DNA from: Chaenocephalus aceratus
Taxonomy: Eukaryota > Chordata > Actinopteri > Perciformes > Channichthyidae
Assembly: GCA_023974075.1 (NCBI GenBank)
Contig: CM043797.1
Coordinates: 36,708,666 to 36,772,665, forward strand
DNA: 64,000 bases
Direction of reading: 5' to 3'
Shown here piece by piece: positions 19,337 to 31,144 of this stretch (positions are counted from its first letter, which is position 1; each line of letters begins with the position of its first letter). The position numbers and the translations under genes are program-made. Under the pieces are notes generated by a model, which was not told the origin of the DNA, made no database searches, and saw only the letters and a program-made list of their open reading frames with translations.

Positions 19337-19589
19337 AGCATTTCACAAAACACTACAGCATTTCACAAGACACTACAGCATTTCACAAGACACTACAGCA
19401 TTTCACAAGACACTACAGCATTTCACAAACACTACAGCATTTCACAAAACACTACAGCATTTCACAAGACACTACAGCATTTCACAAGACACTACAGCAT
19501 TTCACAAGACACTACAGCATTTCACAAGACACTACAGCATTTCACAAAACACTACAGCATTTCACAAAACACTACAGCATTTCAGAAAC
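19311..19589 (+). repeat. 20-bp minisatellite, about 14 units
   Basis: Unit CACTACAGCATTTCACAAGA, with G/A variation at the last positions and one 19-bp unit at 19411. Copy 1 of the duplication has only about three units (17638-17695). The array lies immediately inside the right terminal repeat of the hAT element. Confidence 0.95.
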
Positions 19590-20945
19590 ATCTCTGGTTG
19601 GGCACCCTATACTAAAACATATGATATCATATTCATTAATTAATAATGATAATACAAATGTGAATAAAGTGATTCAAAAGACACACAGTGAGTGATAAAA
19701 ATAGCCACATTGTAACAAATAAAAACAAAATATTAAAAAAATATATGATTAACAACGAAAACATTTTTAAAAAAGTAAGGGAAAGAAAAATAATAATAAT
19801 AATAATAATATAATAATAATATAATAATAATAATAAACTGTTAAAAAATAGACATATAATATATGTAGATCATAACTACCTCATATAACATCCAACATGT
19901 TACAAAATAAATCTTAGAGGCACATGTGGGAGCACAAAGAATAACAACTAAAAATATGTATACAATTAAATATGTTATATTTGTGGTTGATACATTAATT
20001 AATAAGGGCTGACCATCTTTAACAATCCATTTAATTTTTGATCCAAGTATTGTTTATCTACTTTTCTATGTGATATCCTTTTCTTTTTTTTGCTTTCAGA
20101 TTAAATAGCGTACAAAGAATACAAAAAACACTCGGAAATGAATTACAAGTATCCCGTAGCATAAAACAGAAACGCATAAAGTAGGCTACACATACTAAAG
20201 TAAAATAAAATTACTTTCCACCAGTTCCAGGTCACTTCAGCAGACACCCAGACGACTGTCTCTGGTCATCAGCTCAACAACAATAAACAATAACAAGGAC
20301 ATTATGCAACGTTTGAAACAGGGCTTCATCTAGCATCAAACATCCTGTTGTCTGCATCTCCCAAATTCCAAAGCTGTCTCTTGCGGGAAATATTTAGCAA
20401 GAAAAATGTGCCAACACAACACATTTACAACAAAGTGTGAGTTGTAAAATGTGTGTGTATTTATTGTATTTTTTTTCATTGAACTGATTGTATCTATTTC
20501 ACTCTCTCTTTTCTTATTTTCAACAATACATTGAAGAAACATTTAGAAATATTATAATTGTTTTATTCAAAATCAAATAATAAAAACAATAGATTGTGTT
20601 GGCGGCACCTTGCAAGGGAAGCATACAATGCAATAACTACTCTAAAAGGTTAAAGACAGCAAACAAGGCTTTATATAATTCCTCCCCCCCATTTCCTACA
20701 ACATGGTTAACTAGGGGTTAACTAATCCTTATATTGGACAAGTGTTATCTATCAAGGCCGAGAGATTATTTGGCGTTATGACACTCTCTTTTTCCTTCTC
20801 ATTATTCCACTTCCTGTTTCCGTCCCTTGTTTCGCTCTCACACAATACGGACTGCTTAATGTGTCATCTTTGCTTTCCTTTTCCGCTTATCCGGAGGGCA
20901 AAGCTGCAGAGAAAAAAAGTTTTCTTTGAAATGTTTAATGCTGTC

Positions 20946-20948
<3 letters not shown>

Positions 20949-21042
<94 letters not shown>

Positions 21043-21310
21043 CCTAGCATTACTACTTGTGGGGACCTACATCTGTTTACACAGTCACGTGTGGGGACTC
21101 GTCTCCCTTATGGGGACAAAATGGAGGAATCATTAATTTTAGGGTAAAGACTTGGTTAGGTTTAGGGTAAGGTTAAGGGTTAGGGTTAGGCATGTGTTGG
21201 TTATGGTTAAGGTTATGATAAGTATCCAGGAAATGCATTCAAGTCAATGCAATGTCCCCTGAAGTGATGTACAGTATACATGGTATGTGTGTGTGTGTGG
21301 TGTGTGTGTG
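20949..21310 (+). repeat. TG-bounded dispersed fish repeat, second copy
   Basis: Long TG run (20949-21042, with a short GCGC interruption), then GCCTAGCATTACTACTTGTG and TGTGGGGAC blocks, TTAGGG-like stretches, CCAGGAAATGCATTCAAGTC, and a second TG run near 21284-21312. Same order as the copy at 7285-7633. Confidence 0.8.
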
Positions 21311-21312
21311 TT

Positions 21313-21805
21313 GTACATTTATGCTTTTTTTTACTTCTTGCACCACAATTCTTTCTCAATGTTCTTCCAATGAAACTTCCAAAAAATGTGTGACTTCCAC
21401 AGAACTGACAAAAACACTCACACCCTTAAAAACACATTGATGCGTGGAGTCCTTTGGCTTTGGTGATTGTTTTTGCATGAATCCAGTATCATTTTCTTGT
21501 TGATGCATTGTTGTTATTTATAGTATGCTCATGTGACATTGGATTAACTTTTCCAAAAGCCTTATTGCGACTGATGCAGACTGAGGCCTGGACCCCACCA
21601 TCAATATAATATTCTATCATGGTGCACACTGTACATAGACCGTACATTATTCACTATATGACTGGCACCTGCACATATCACTATAACACCAAGAAAATAA
21701 CGGCAGTAATGCAATGTTGTTTATCATTTGTGCTTGTGCATGTTTTCACCTGTTGATGCAGGCTGATGGCTGTTATATTTGTATATTTTATACTTCATAT
21801 GAACC
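21313..21805. other. No recognised gene or repeat
   Basis: Nothing identified between the TG-bounded repeat and the next TTAA element. Confidence 0.45.
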
Positions 21806-22250
21806 TTAAAGGTGGGGTAGGTAAGTTTCAGAAACCGGCTCGAGATACACTTTTTGTTATATTCCATGGAATACTCTTAACATCCCGATAGCAATGAGTA
21901 TCTTAAGTGCTTTGACAAAAAATCCATAAAAAAATGTCATCTGGGGAAGCCGTAATACTGTAAAAAGTACAACGCTAAACGGATTGGATTGCCGCCCTGT
22001 CTGTCAGCCTTCCATCTCGTGCATGCACAAATGTATCTCGTGCCCTCATTGGGCGTGCATTGCAGCAGTACTTCGCCAGCAACAAGCGGCCACTTTCACC
22101 AGTCTGCTGACGTCATGTGCGCGTTCATGTGTGTTGGAGGAGGTGCTCTGTAAGGAAGTCTGAAGGAAAGGGCGGATTCTTTTCGGCTGTGTACTTTCAA
22201 ATTTTAGTGCACTCGAGCCGGTTTCTGAAACTTACCTACCCCACCTTTAA
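21806..22250 (+). mobile_element. TTAA-type miniature element with perfect 35-bp inverted repeats, family C
   Basis: TTAA at 21806-21809 and 22247-22250 flank an element of 437 bp. Its terminal repeats begin AGGTGGGGTAGGTAAGTTTC and are perfect inverted copies for 35 bp (21810-21844 and 22212-22246). No coding capacity. A second copy begins at 63746 and runs off the window. TTAA duplication fits piggyBac- or Kolobok-type transposition. Confidence 0.88.
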
Positions 22251-22267
22251 AATGCAGCTTGTGTAGT

Positions 22268-22807
22268 TGTTACGGGCCGCCCCCTACTCCGTGGTAGTGG
22301 CTCGTGGGGAGGCCCGCAACATAAAAGAAAACACACAAAACCATCAGTACTTAACAGCGATCATTTATTAAATGTACAGCCGTTACTCACAGAAGCCAAC
22401 CGGCAAACGAACGAGGTCTGGAGGACTGGCCAAAAGAAACAAAAAGAAGGGGGGGCCCGAGCCAGCCACACCACGGGTCGTAGGACCCAGAGCTTCCCTC
22501 CCCTGACCAGATAACTAACCAAAACCCTATGGGAAACAAAATAAAGCCACGGAAACTAGACTACCAGGCCCTCCGGCTACACATGGTAACAGCAGCAGCA
22601 AAGGGGTCTACAGCTCAAACACAGCAGAGGGATCATCCACAGAACAGAGTCTTCCGGCATTAGAATAGGCGACTGATCCTTCTCCTCCAGTCTCTCCTTA
22701 TAACCCGGCTGAGTGGAATAGAGGAACACCTGGGCAGAGGCGGAGCCAGGGGCAGACCGGGCGCAGCAGGGAGACAGAAAAGACAACACGGAGGGGAGCA
22801 CGTAACA
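22268..22807 (-). mobile_element. Solo LTR, 540 bp, minus orientation
   Basis: Termini TGTTACGG and CGTAACA with an identical 5-bp duplication GTAGT on each side (22263-22267 and 22808-22812). On the minus strand a TATA-like GGTTATAAGG (near 22700) precedes an AATAAA signal (near 22367), fixing the orientation. No internal retroelement sequence adjoins. The open minus-strand frame inside is incidental. Confidence 0.8.
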
Positions 22808-22825
22808 GTAGTAATAACATAACTT

Positions 22826-23157
22826 CATCATTGCCGCCCCTAAACTGTGGAACGACCTGCCCTCGCTCATCAGACAGGCTCCCACACTGCTTTTAAATCC
22901 CGTCTTAAAACCCACCTATTCTCCTTAGCATTCAGAAACAAGTATATTGTTGCTTTTATTTGCTTTCAGTGGTCTATTGTTTTTATTATATGGCTGTTAT
23001 TTATTTTTTAATTATTACGTTTATTCTGGTTTGTTTTGTGTTGTATCTTGTATTTTAAATGTATTTATATTATGTTGTGTGACCTTATCTCTCTGTACAG
23101 CACTTTGGTCTGAAGGTTTTAAAGTGCTATATAAATAAAGTTGGATTGGATTGGATT
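22826..23157 (+). mobile_element. L2-like LINE, 5'-truncated 3' end
   Basis: Starts with codons for AAPKLWNDLPSLIRQAPTL, the usual C-terminal end of the reverse-transcriptase ORF in L2/CR1-like fish LINEs, with a frame break soon after. It ends with a conserved 3' region (TACAGCACTTTGGTC, AAGTGCTATATAAATAAAG) and a (TTGGA)n tail at 23141-23156, which is typical of L2-type elements. Confidence 0.75.
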
Positions 23158-23596
23158 TACCTTTAATGCAACAATGGCAGTTTGCAGGACCTCTCTGTCG
23201 ATTATTATTGTTAGAATATATGTCCAGAAAGCTACACAGTATTAGATTACATTAGATCTACTATCTAATCAGAAGTGCAAATAAGGCATGAAAGTGTATA
23301 AAGGTATATACTGTAAATATGACATAAAGTATGTACACTATAAACAGTATATATTAGTATGAACACTATACACAGTAGTATCTTGACCATAATTGACACT
23401 TCTTAAATGATATGAATAATATAAGTTTGCTGTTGAAGATATAGCTGTTTGGACTGTTCAGAGATGTGAAAGAACGGCAATGACGGATTACATTTCCCTA
23501 ATGTAATAACTTCAGACTATGAGAAAACATTATTCCCATTGCAACAATTTGTTGAATTTGTAGTCTCTGCCAGTCAGTCTTTCTCTTTCTTTCTAG

Positions 23597-23648
23597 GCAT
23601 CTTCCATCACTCCATCCAGCTAGCTGTGGACATCAAGGCAAGAGAAAG
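23597..23648 (+). other. Possible 52-bp exon of an unknown gene
   Basis: A pyrimidine-rich acceptor (CTCTTTCTTTCTAG) precedes a segment that can read IFHHSIQLAVDIKARE, followed by GTAGCC as a weak donor. The peptide has a natural composition but I do not recognise it, and no partner exon was found. Confidence 0.2.
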
Positions 23649-25048
23649 GTAGCCATGGGAGGTCTGGCTCCTTAGAGACGTGTGCAGCTTAGCGTCTGGA
23701 TAAATATATAAACACAGACGGATGTAGGCAGAGAGACAGAGCGATAGGGAGAGGCAGCAAACAGTTTTGTTTGAGTGGCAAACATAACCGCACACCATCA
23801 GGGATTAGCCGCTGAAAGGGAGAGACGACAGGCATGTGATAGCAGCCTTTGAGAGAATGTTTCTCTATTTCGTTCCAACATCATCAAAATAGGCTTGGGA
23901 CTGGAATGCAACCCCCATTACACACACACACACACACACAAAAGTAAATTTCACCCATGCCCTTTTAATGTCAATCTGCCGTTGGCACAGATAAGCAATG
24001 GAACAAAAATGTAAAAAATAAAGAACCAAAAAATACATTTAATTCATTCAATTTGTGTGTAAGCTTGCAGCAATGAGATAGTAAATATCCAATCATGGTG
24101 TCACAAAAAGGGATATTGCTTTATGTCTGTCTCTATTTTATTTGAATGTGAATGAGTGCAAGGGTTTGTGTGCTATAGCATGTTGGTGTATGCAGACATT
24201 TGAGCTTTTTAAAAGGTACTTAAAGTCTTGTACTTCATCATTATACCTTTAAAACAGTCCTGAACAATGATACAAGCACGAGCGGCTAATTAAGTGGTCA
24301 CACAGCCAATGAAATGTAAATAAAAAGGAAATATCTCGGATGTTAAACAATTACATTTCCTGATAAGAATAATAGCTGGAAACAGGAAAGTACTCATTAA
24401 AGTGTACGACTGGAATTCCTCGACTTCCTCAATCAGCACTATACCGCATCCTCCCTCTGATTCCCAACGAGATACGATGTGTTGCATATGAGGCGTGACA
24501 CGTGCAGATGCATGTGGATGCACACTTGGCCGACATGCACCAGATTAACCAGTTGAAGGGTCTGGCTTCCTTTAACCTTCAGAGGTAATAGAGCACTTGT
24601 CCTTCACTCACTGACATGCGCTTCTCTAATGGGTAGAACAGAGATGGATAGATGTGGGGCTAGTTGGGTTATGGGGGGTAAGGGGGGGGGGGGGTGTTGT
24701 GCTTAAATGCTGCAGACAGGGATGCATGTGTGGCAGGTGGTTAACCGGTTTCAGAACACACCACTCGAACAGAATGACTCTGGTAAATGGAGTAAATGGG
24801 CTGCAGAATGGAGAGTGACAAGGTCAAGTGGGACAGAGTGGTCGACAACATTTTCTTGGTGGCCTACAAGTATAAAGAGCATGAGATACAGTGCTGGGCC
24901 CAGGATGCTAAACAGTACATGCAGACATTTGCATTTGCAATGTAAACACTTTGTTTACACATTGGCTGCTCAGTGAAAACAGCACGTCAGCAGCAGCAGG
25001 CCTCTGTCAATTGGTCTATTTAAAAATTGTGCATGTTTGTGTTTTCTA

Positions 25049-25120
25049 AGGAGCCCCTAAAGGGACATTCAAAAAGAAAGAAAGTGGGGATAACGGGTGA
25101 GTATCTTGTGCGCACGACAA
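25049..25120 (+). mobile_element. Fragment of the family D foldback element
   Basis: Contains GGAGCCCCTAAAGGGACATT followed by GATAACGG and CTTGTGCGCACGA, matching the left end of the complete element at 35791. Only the first 70 bp are recognisable. Confidence 0.6.
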
Positions 25121-26308
25121 CGGAGGGGTAGGGTCTGCAAAATTAGTTTATTTTGGGGATTGAATGGATGCTCTGACCGGTCCACTTCCTGCCCGGCGCT
25201 ATGCAACGCCTCGCGTCGAACATAGTATAATTCAGGACAGATTTAAAAATATATATATTTCCATTGTATTCCTATTTAGCTGCAAACAGTAACACAAGTT
25301 CAATAAAATAAATACAAATAGTAGATATAAGCTTTATATAAATAAAATCCACTCTTATCAATGACAGCTGACACTTTCAGCTGCAGTTAGTGCTGAAGAC
25401 AAAAGAGACAGGAGAGGAAATTAAAGTTATGCCTGCTTATTGGAATTGGAAACCACTACGAATAAGAAACAAATTAAATGGTTGAACAGATATATTTGCA
25501 TAACGTAGCTAATATCAAATGAAGTCAGGGGAGGAGTACATATCACCGACATGTACATTCACACAAAGCTAGTAAAACATGTTTGTGTTGTTCTGTTATC
25601 TTAACGCGTATATACAATAACATAGCTGTTTTCATTCAATTGGATTTCTGTTCTATTGATTTTTTATAATTATTAGTCTTATTTTTACCTCATTGCAATC
25701 CTTGAAATCGTATTTTGCTCCATTGTTTGCAAAAAAGTGTTTTATGTCCAAACTGGCTTTAATTTCTTAAAAAGTGCTAAAAAAAAATGAAGCTTCTTCT
25801 TTTCCTTCTTAATCTTCTTCTTTGTATTATTATAATTATTTTATTTGAAGGTCAATAATAGATAGTTATGCAGAAGAGAGTGAGGGTTCTGTCCTAAAAA
25901 TGTGGATTTGTCAATCTGCGTTATTTTTTAAAATCCCCACCAGCCACAGAGCGGTATTTAGGTCAGATGAGTGTCCACTCTGCTGAGGACGCTGCGTATA
26001 CTTCTGGGTAATTAAGTCTTTAAGATCCCATCAGGACACACAGCCATCCCACACTCGATGCCAGCGTGTCCATTTCTCCAGACTATCTTTTTTTTGCCTT
26101 TATGCAATTATGCATGACATCATATTTCTAAATAATAGGTCACATTCTCGCCTAATGCCCACATCCATATTTGGGTCAGGCTTCGCTCTTCAGAGTATGT
26201 CAACACGGTGCTCTTGCATGTCACAGACAGATTACCAGGGATTTAGAGTGTTTATGCTCCAGTGTACTGGTGGCTAAAAGGTTAGAGAAGTGCGACTGCA
26301 AGTGGACA

Positions 26309-26350
26309 AGTGTGTGTGTGTGTGTTTGTGCGTGTGTGTGTGGCATGTGT
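26309..26350 (+). repeat. (TG)n microsatellite, short
   Basis: TG run with single T and C interruptions. Confidence 0.8.
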
Positions 26351-26528
26351 GCGTGAGACGGAGAAGCAGCATGATAGATTATACCACCATTCCAGCTGTG
26401 TAAAAAATTCATTTGAAATCCTTCTTTTGATTCAATCTTAATAAAACACTCAACTGTCTTGCGACCCATTTAGTGTCCCATCGCTCACATACCTATCTCC
26501 CAACTCGCTCTCACTGGCTCATGCTCTC

Positions 26529-26535
26529 ACACACA

Positions 26536-26566
<31 letters not shown>

Positions 26567-26570
26567 CACA

Positions 26571-26637
<67 letters not shown>
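26529..26637 (+). repeat. (CA)n microsatellite, interrupted
   Basis: CA run of about 110 bp with ACCAC, AACAC and CTCTCC interruptions. Confidence 0.92.
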
Positions 26638-26639
26638 CT

Positions 26640-27845
26640 CGCTCACACACAATGGTCTTATCAGGCTGCCGTGTGTCTGAAGTGTTGTTTTTATATTGCA
26701 GCCATATTTCATTTTGGCCTACTTTCTCTAAATTGCCTATGGGGTTTTGTATGGGGAGTGGAACCAACACATTTATATATGAGATTGAAGGAAAGGAGGT
26801 GGGAGACTTGTTTATGTTCTTATTCATTTTCCTTTATTTTCCACGCTGCCCTTTTTGCCATTGTATTGCAGTTGCTCCACCGTCTCTTCCTCTCTTTCAT
26901 GTCTCTCCTCAGGCATGTGCCACTGTGTACATGGTGGGCTTAATTGCTGTGAGGGCTCCTAGGTGAAGTGGGGAATGGTGCTAGGAAACATAGGAGCAAA
27001 GGTGTGGGAAAGAGAGGAAAGGGAAGATGGGATAGACTCCCTGGATGTTTGTGAAAATTGTCTTTTTTAAAGCCGAGGACCGAATCAAATTAGACAAAAA
27101 GTTCAAATTGAAGTTTTCTTTTAAAGAAAGAATGGGATAAATGCACACGTATTGTTTGGGAGGGCTACTTTAACAAAAAGTGTTCAGTTAGTTATAATTT
27201 ATAAAAGTAATGTTTCAACACTTTGGGATATCCTCAATATCAAATGAATACAAGAGAACACTTGTATTAACACTTTGTTTTTACTTCAGTGTATTATGTA
27301 AGACAACAGAACAATGTGACGACAGCAAAGAAGATATTTAGGATCAAACATGTGTCCTCTGCTCAGAGATTGAATTATAGGAAACCTTCGCTTTCATGAA
27401 GCATTTTCAGACAGTAGCCTTTACACCAGTGACCATCAACTGGTGGCCCGCGGACTGTGGCGTTGGCGGAGGGGTTAGTGCGTTCTGCAAGTGAACTGTC
27501 ATGGTTTTAATGCAGGACTACAGAGACCTTGTTTTGTATCCTGTTGGTATCTCATATGTCTTTTTAAACATGTCATAACACGATCTTCTGTTCGTCACAT
27601 GATTGGAGTTGAGTTGTGCAGAGAGTAAAAACTTCCTTTCCCGACGTTGCATCACACATTTAAAGATGTTTAGTGTGACTTCTGTGGTGCAACAAGCAGT
27701 AACTCGCTATAAACAAATAAATCATGTCCACAGGAGTGTTCATGAGACACACAAAGTGGGAGGGAGTTTTGAGCCATTTTGAAGTTGACAAGTTGGCTTT
27801 GATTGATTTTACTAGGAGGCAAACAAGGTAGTTGCACAAACACCA
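26640..27845. other. No recognised gene or repeat
   Basis: Longer plus-strand frames around 26640-26960 come from sequence without recognised domain or splice pattern. Nothing identified. Confidence 0.4.
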
Positions 27846-27846
27846 A

Positions 27847-27849
<3 letters not shown>

Positions 27850-27938
<89 letters not shown>

Positions 27939-27955
27939 CACACGCACGCACACAC

Positions 27956-28021
<66 letters not shown>
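27850..28021 (+). repeat. (CA)n microsatellite, about 86 units
   Basis: One of the longest simple repeats in the window, with a few CG steps near 27886-27961. A TG run on the same strand follows at 28179-28222, so the two could pair as a large hairpin. Confidence 0.96.
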
Positions 28022-28023
<2 letters not shown>

Positions 28024-28176
28024 TGTCCCTAAAACCCTCACGCTAGAACATTCATACACATAATGTCTCTTGCTGTTGCGTTTCATTTTGTTGCAGTAAA
28101 AAACTCATTTTAAAATCACTTTGGCCTTTAACATGGTGATGCTTATTTGCATACAGACTATATGTTTCTGCATGTG

Positions 28177-28178
<2 letters not shown>

Positions 28179-28222
<44 letters not shown>
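28179..28222 (+). repeat. (TG)n microsatellite
   Basis: About 22 TG units. Confidence 0.92.
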
Positions 28223-28223
<1 letters not shown>

Positions 28224-28455
28224 TGTGCTTATTTATTTGGGTGTTTTTTCCATGCATGTCTATTCCAATCGTGAAGCCACTTTAAAAACAACACACCTCC
28301 CCAGGTCGACCTATAGACCAGCGAGAACAGACTGTAGGTGAACGTAAATCCAAATACACTGTATTCATTTCTTTCCAATCTTATCAACTTCTCATGGAAA
28401 CCACTGAAGCCTCAAATTGTCATATGCTTGTAACATGCCAAGCATAGTTAGCTAT

Positions 28456-28457
<2 letters not shown>

Positions 28458-28509
<52 letters not shown>
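28458..28509 (+). repeat. (TG)n microsatellite
   Basis: About 26 TG units. Confidence 0.92.
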
Positions 28510-28512
<3 letters not shown>

Positions 28513-28704
28513 GCAAGCTTGGCAACTTGTGCTCCTATTAGCTGACTTGTTTTAATAGGATTTGTGTAACTCAGCAACTCACCAGTGAAAACAATTGGGA
28601 ATAAAGCAGCACTAATGACTGTTATTACTTTGAAATTGTATTGCATCATTATTGCTGATGGTTAGACAGTCAATTATTGTATTTATTTTGCTATTATTCT
28701 TATG

Positions 28705-29540
28705 CTGAGTCCTGAGTCCTGAGTCCTGAGTCCAGAGTCCTGAGTCCAGAGTCCAGAGTCCTGAGTCGAGAGTGGAGAGTCCTGAGTCCAGAGTCCAGAG
28801 TCCTGAGTCCAGAGTCCAGAGCCCAGAGTCCTGAGTCCAGAGTCCAGAGTCCTGAGTCCAGAGTCCTGAATCCTGAGTCCAGAGTCCAGAGTCCTGAGTC
28901 CAGAGTCCTGAATCCTGAGTCCAGAGTCCAGAGTGGAGAGTGGAGAGTGGAGAGTCGAGAGTCCATAGTCCTGAGTCCATAGTCCTGAGTCCAGAGTCCA
29001 GAGTCCAGAGTCCTGAGTCCAGAGTCCTGAGTCCAGAGTCCAGAGTCCTGAATCATGAGTCCAGAGTCCAGAGTCCAGAGTCCTGAGTCCAGAGTCCTGA
29101 GTCTAGAGTCCTGAGTCCTGAGTCCAGAGTCCTGAGTCCAGAGTCCAGAGTCCTGAGTCCTGAATCATGAGTCCAGAGTCCAGAGTCCAGAGTCCTGAGT
29201 CCAGAGTCCTGAGTCCAGAGTCCTGAGTCCAGAGTCCAGAGTCCTGAGTCCTGAGTCCTGAGTCCAGAGTCCTGAGTCCAGAGTCCAGAGTCCAGAATCA
29301 TGAGTCCAGAGTCCTGAGTCCAGAGTCCAGAGTCCTGAGTCCAGAGTCCAGAGTCCAGAGTCCTAAATCCTGAGTCCAGAGTCCAGAGTCCTGAGTCCCT
29401 AGTCCAGAATCATGAGTCCAGAGTCCTGAGTCCAGAGTCCAGAGTCCAGAGTCCTGAGTCCTGAGTCCAGAGTCCTGAGTCCTGAGTCCTGAGTCCTGAG
29501 TCCAGAGTCCAGAGTCCAGAGTCCTGAGTCCTGAGTCCAG
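28705..29540 (+). repeat. Heptamer minisatellite (GAGTCCA/GAGTCCT), about 119 units
   Basis: About 835 bp of 7-bp units, GAGTCCA and GAGTCCT in mixed order with rare variants (GAGTGGA, GAGTCGA, GAATCCT, GAATCAT). Since 7 is not a multiple of 3, and the units contain no stop on the minus strand, long minus-strand frames (repeating LDSGLRT) arise automatically. They are not genes. The ends are abrupt, after ATTCTTATGCT and before AGTTGTTGGGAG. Confidence 0.96.
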
Positions 29541-29544
29541 TTGT

Positions 29545-31139
29545 TGGGAGAGAGAAACTCCTGCTGCAGGGAACTTTGGGATTTTAGATTGTGCAGACCA
29601 TTTACACAAACACCAATACAACACACTACAGTTTCCCTTGACCTTGAATGACCTGCTAGCGCAGTGTTACAGCCAGTCACTCAGCAGGACTCTTTAATTA
29701 GAGAACAGAGACAGACTTGTTCTCACCAGCAGCTGCTACAGAGTTAGCTTGTATAGAGGTATTAGCTTGTATACTGTAGAGGTATTTAAGGTATCAAAGG
29801 TAAAATAATACAGGAAAATAAGGACTTTAAGAAGAGGTAGGCTATAGAGGAACAGTTAAGGGAGAGAAGAGGCAAGGAGATAAGAAAGGGTGGTTGTCAG
29901 GCATGAGATTGTTGGAGGTACAGAAATGGAAAGTGTCTGAGGAGGGAAGTGACAGAGAAAAGAAACGGAGCTGAAGCGTTTAAGGAAAGACATTTGAAAC
30001 ATAACGAATGTCCCGTCATGTTTTTATATTTGCACTGTTTTTGAAAGTGTCATGCGTTTCTCGTTATGGACGTTGTGTGGGGTGTTTAAGTGTTTGCACA
30101 TTAACCGAGCCAATATAAAGAAATGTTCAGATACCAAAAGAAGAGAAGATTGAGTTGAGAAAAAATTAATATATTAAAAATGCATTATTAAGTAAGACAA
30201 AGAGATGGAACAAGGGAAGGGGAATAATAGGGTATAAGAAGAAAAAAAAGCCACTGAAACATCGTAAAAGTCATCATAAATACATGAAAAGAAGGAAAAG
30301 TAGTGCCGTAATGTGCATACCTAAGAATTAGAATGATGATGCCGGAGGTAAAATGATTTAAAAATAAATGTTCAGGACCCGGCGAGTACACGATGATGGG
30401 ATATTATATCGGGCTTGAATAGATTTATAGGAGATGCAGATGTATTATATATTTTTTGTTTTGTAATATTCAGCTTGTGTAACAACACACTGCATAATGG
30501 AGTAATATCATTCTGACTAATGAAAGGTCCGTAAAATACAAGCAGTCATGCATTAAAATATAAGCCTATTAAACAGATCAGACATCCATTACTTAGTTTG
30601 GAACATCTATAAAAGTCAACGAGTGGAAGAACTTTCTGGAAACAGTTTCTCAGTAACAGTGATCCTTCTTGTCACTGATCACTACTTATTACGACGCATT
30701 ATTTGCATGGGGAAATCAAGGAAAACATAAACATGAATCTGTGTTGGGTGAAAACAATGCGGTTGAATTTCTAACGAAGAAAGTAGGGTGGCCGGAAGTG
30801 ACACAAGCATCATTTCGTTTATTTGAAGAGGGACAAAGCACTTCAAAGAACACTTTAGACAAATAATGCTTCAAGTGTAAATATGCCGGATTTGAGCTTT
30901 GAGCTAATTTCCATCCGTAGTCCCTGACATACAACATATAAGAACATGACATTTATAAAGAAAGCAACAATAAATACATGATATGCAGAAAGAGCAAGAG
31001 CAGCATATACAGTAGGCTACAAGTATTTACCACATGGCAGTACGCTATAGCAGCAACGACATATCAAGTGCAAGAGAAGATACAAGAGCTACATAAAGTG
31101 CGAGAGGAGATACCCCGGTGTTACAGTGCAGTTAGCGGT
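29545..31139. other. No recognised gene
   Basis: AT-rich sequence. A plus-strand frame of 65 codons near 30669 has ordinary composition but no recognised motif. Confidence 0.4.
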
Positions 31140-31144
31140 GATTG

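Larger units (their letters stand above)
17263..20843. repeat. Tandem duplication, copies of 1.67 and 1.91 kb
   Basis: Copy 1 (17263-18934) and copy 2 (18937-20843) both start AACACTAGTTTCTTAACC and end CGCTCTCACAC. Apart from a few substitutions and small indels they are the same throughout, including the hAT transposase fragment, an (ATA)n run and a stretch near 18840 with GAGATTATTTGGCGTTATG. The length difference comes mostly from growth of a 20-bp minisatellite in copy 2. High identity implies a recent event, or possibly an assembly duplication. Confidence 0.92.
23158..26300. other. Intergenic or intronic; no firm gene
   Basis: About 3.1 kb with a short CA run (23918-23940), a possible 52-bp mini-exon (23597-23648), a G-rich run near 24679, and a partial copy of the GGAGCCCCTAAAGGGACA element (25049-25120). 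No convincing coding region otherwise. Confidence 0.4.

Noticed and set aside
19311..19589. Regular 20-bp repeats resembling a CRISPR array
   Set aside because: The units are directly adjacent, with no unique spacers, and the genome is vertebrate. It is a minisatellite.
26473..26966. Plus-strand frames of more than 100 codons at 26.5-26.97 kb
   Set aside because: The first half is CA microsatellite. The second half has no recognised domain or splice signals.
27660..28086. Long Val-Cys or His-Thr frames across CA/TG runs, here and at many other microsatellites
   Set aside because: They arise because a dinucleotide repeat contains no stop codon. There is no other coding evidence.
28612..29680. 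Several minus-strand frames of about 80-120 codons with repeating LDSGLRT
   Set aside because: The heptamer array is open in all frames because of its composition. No start context, splice sites or non-repetitive domain supports a gene.
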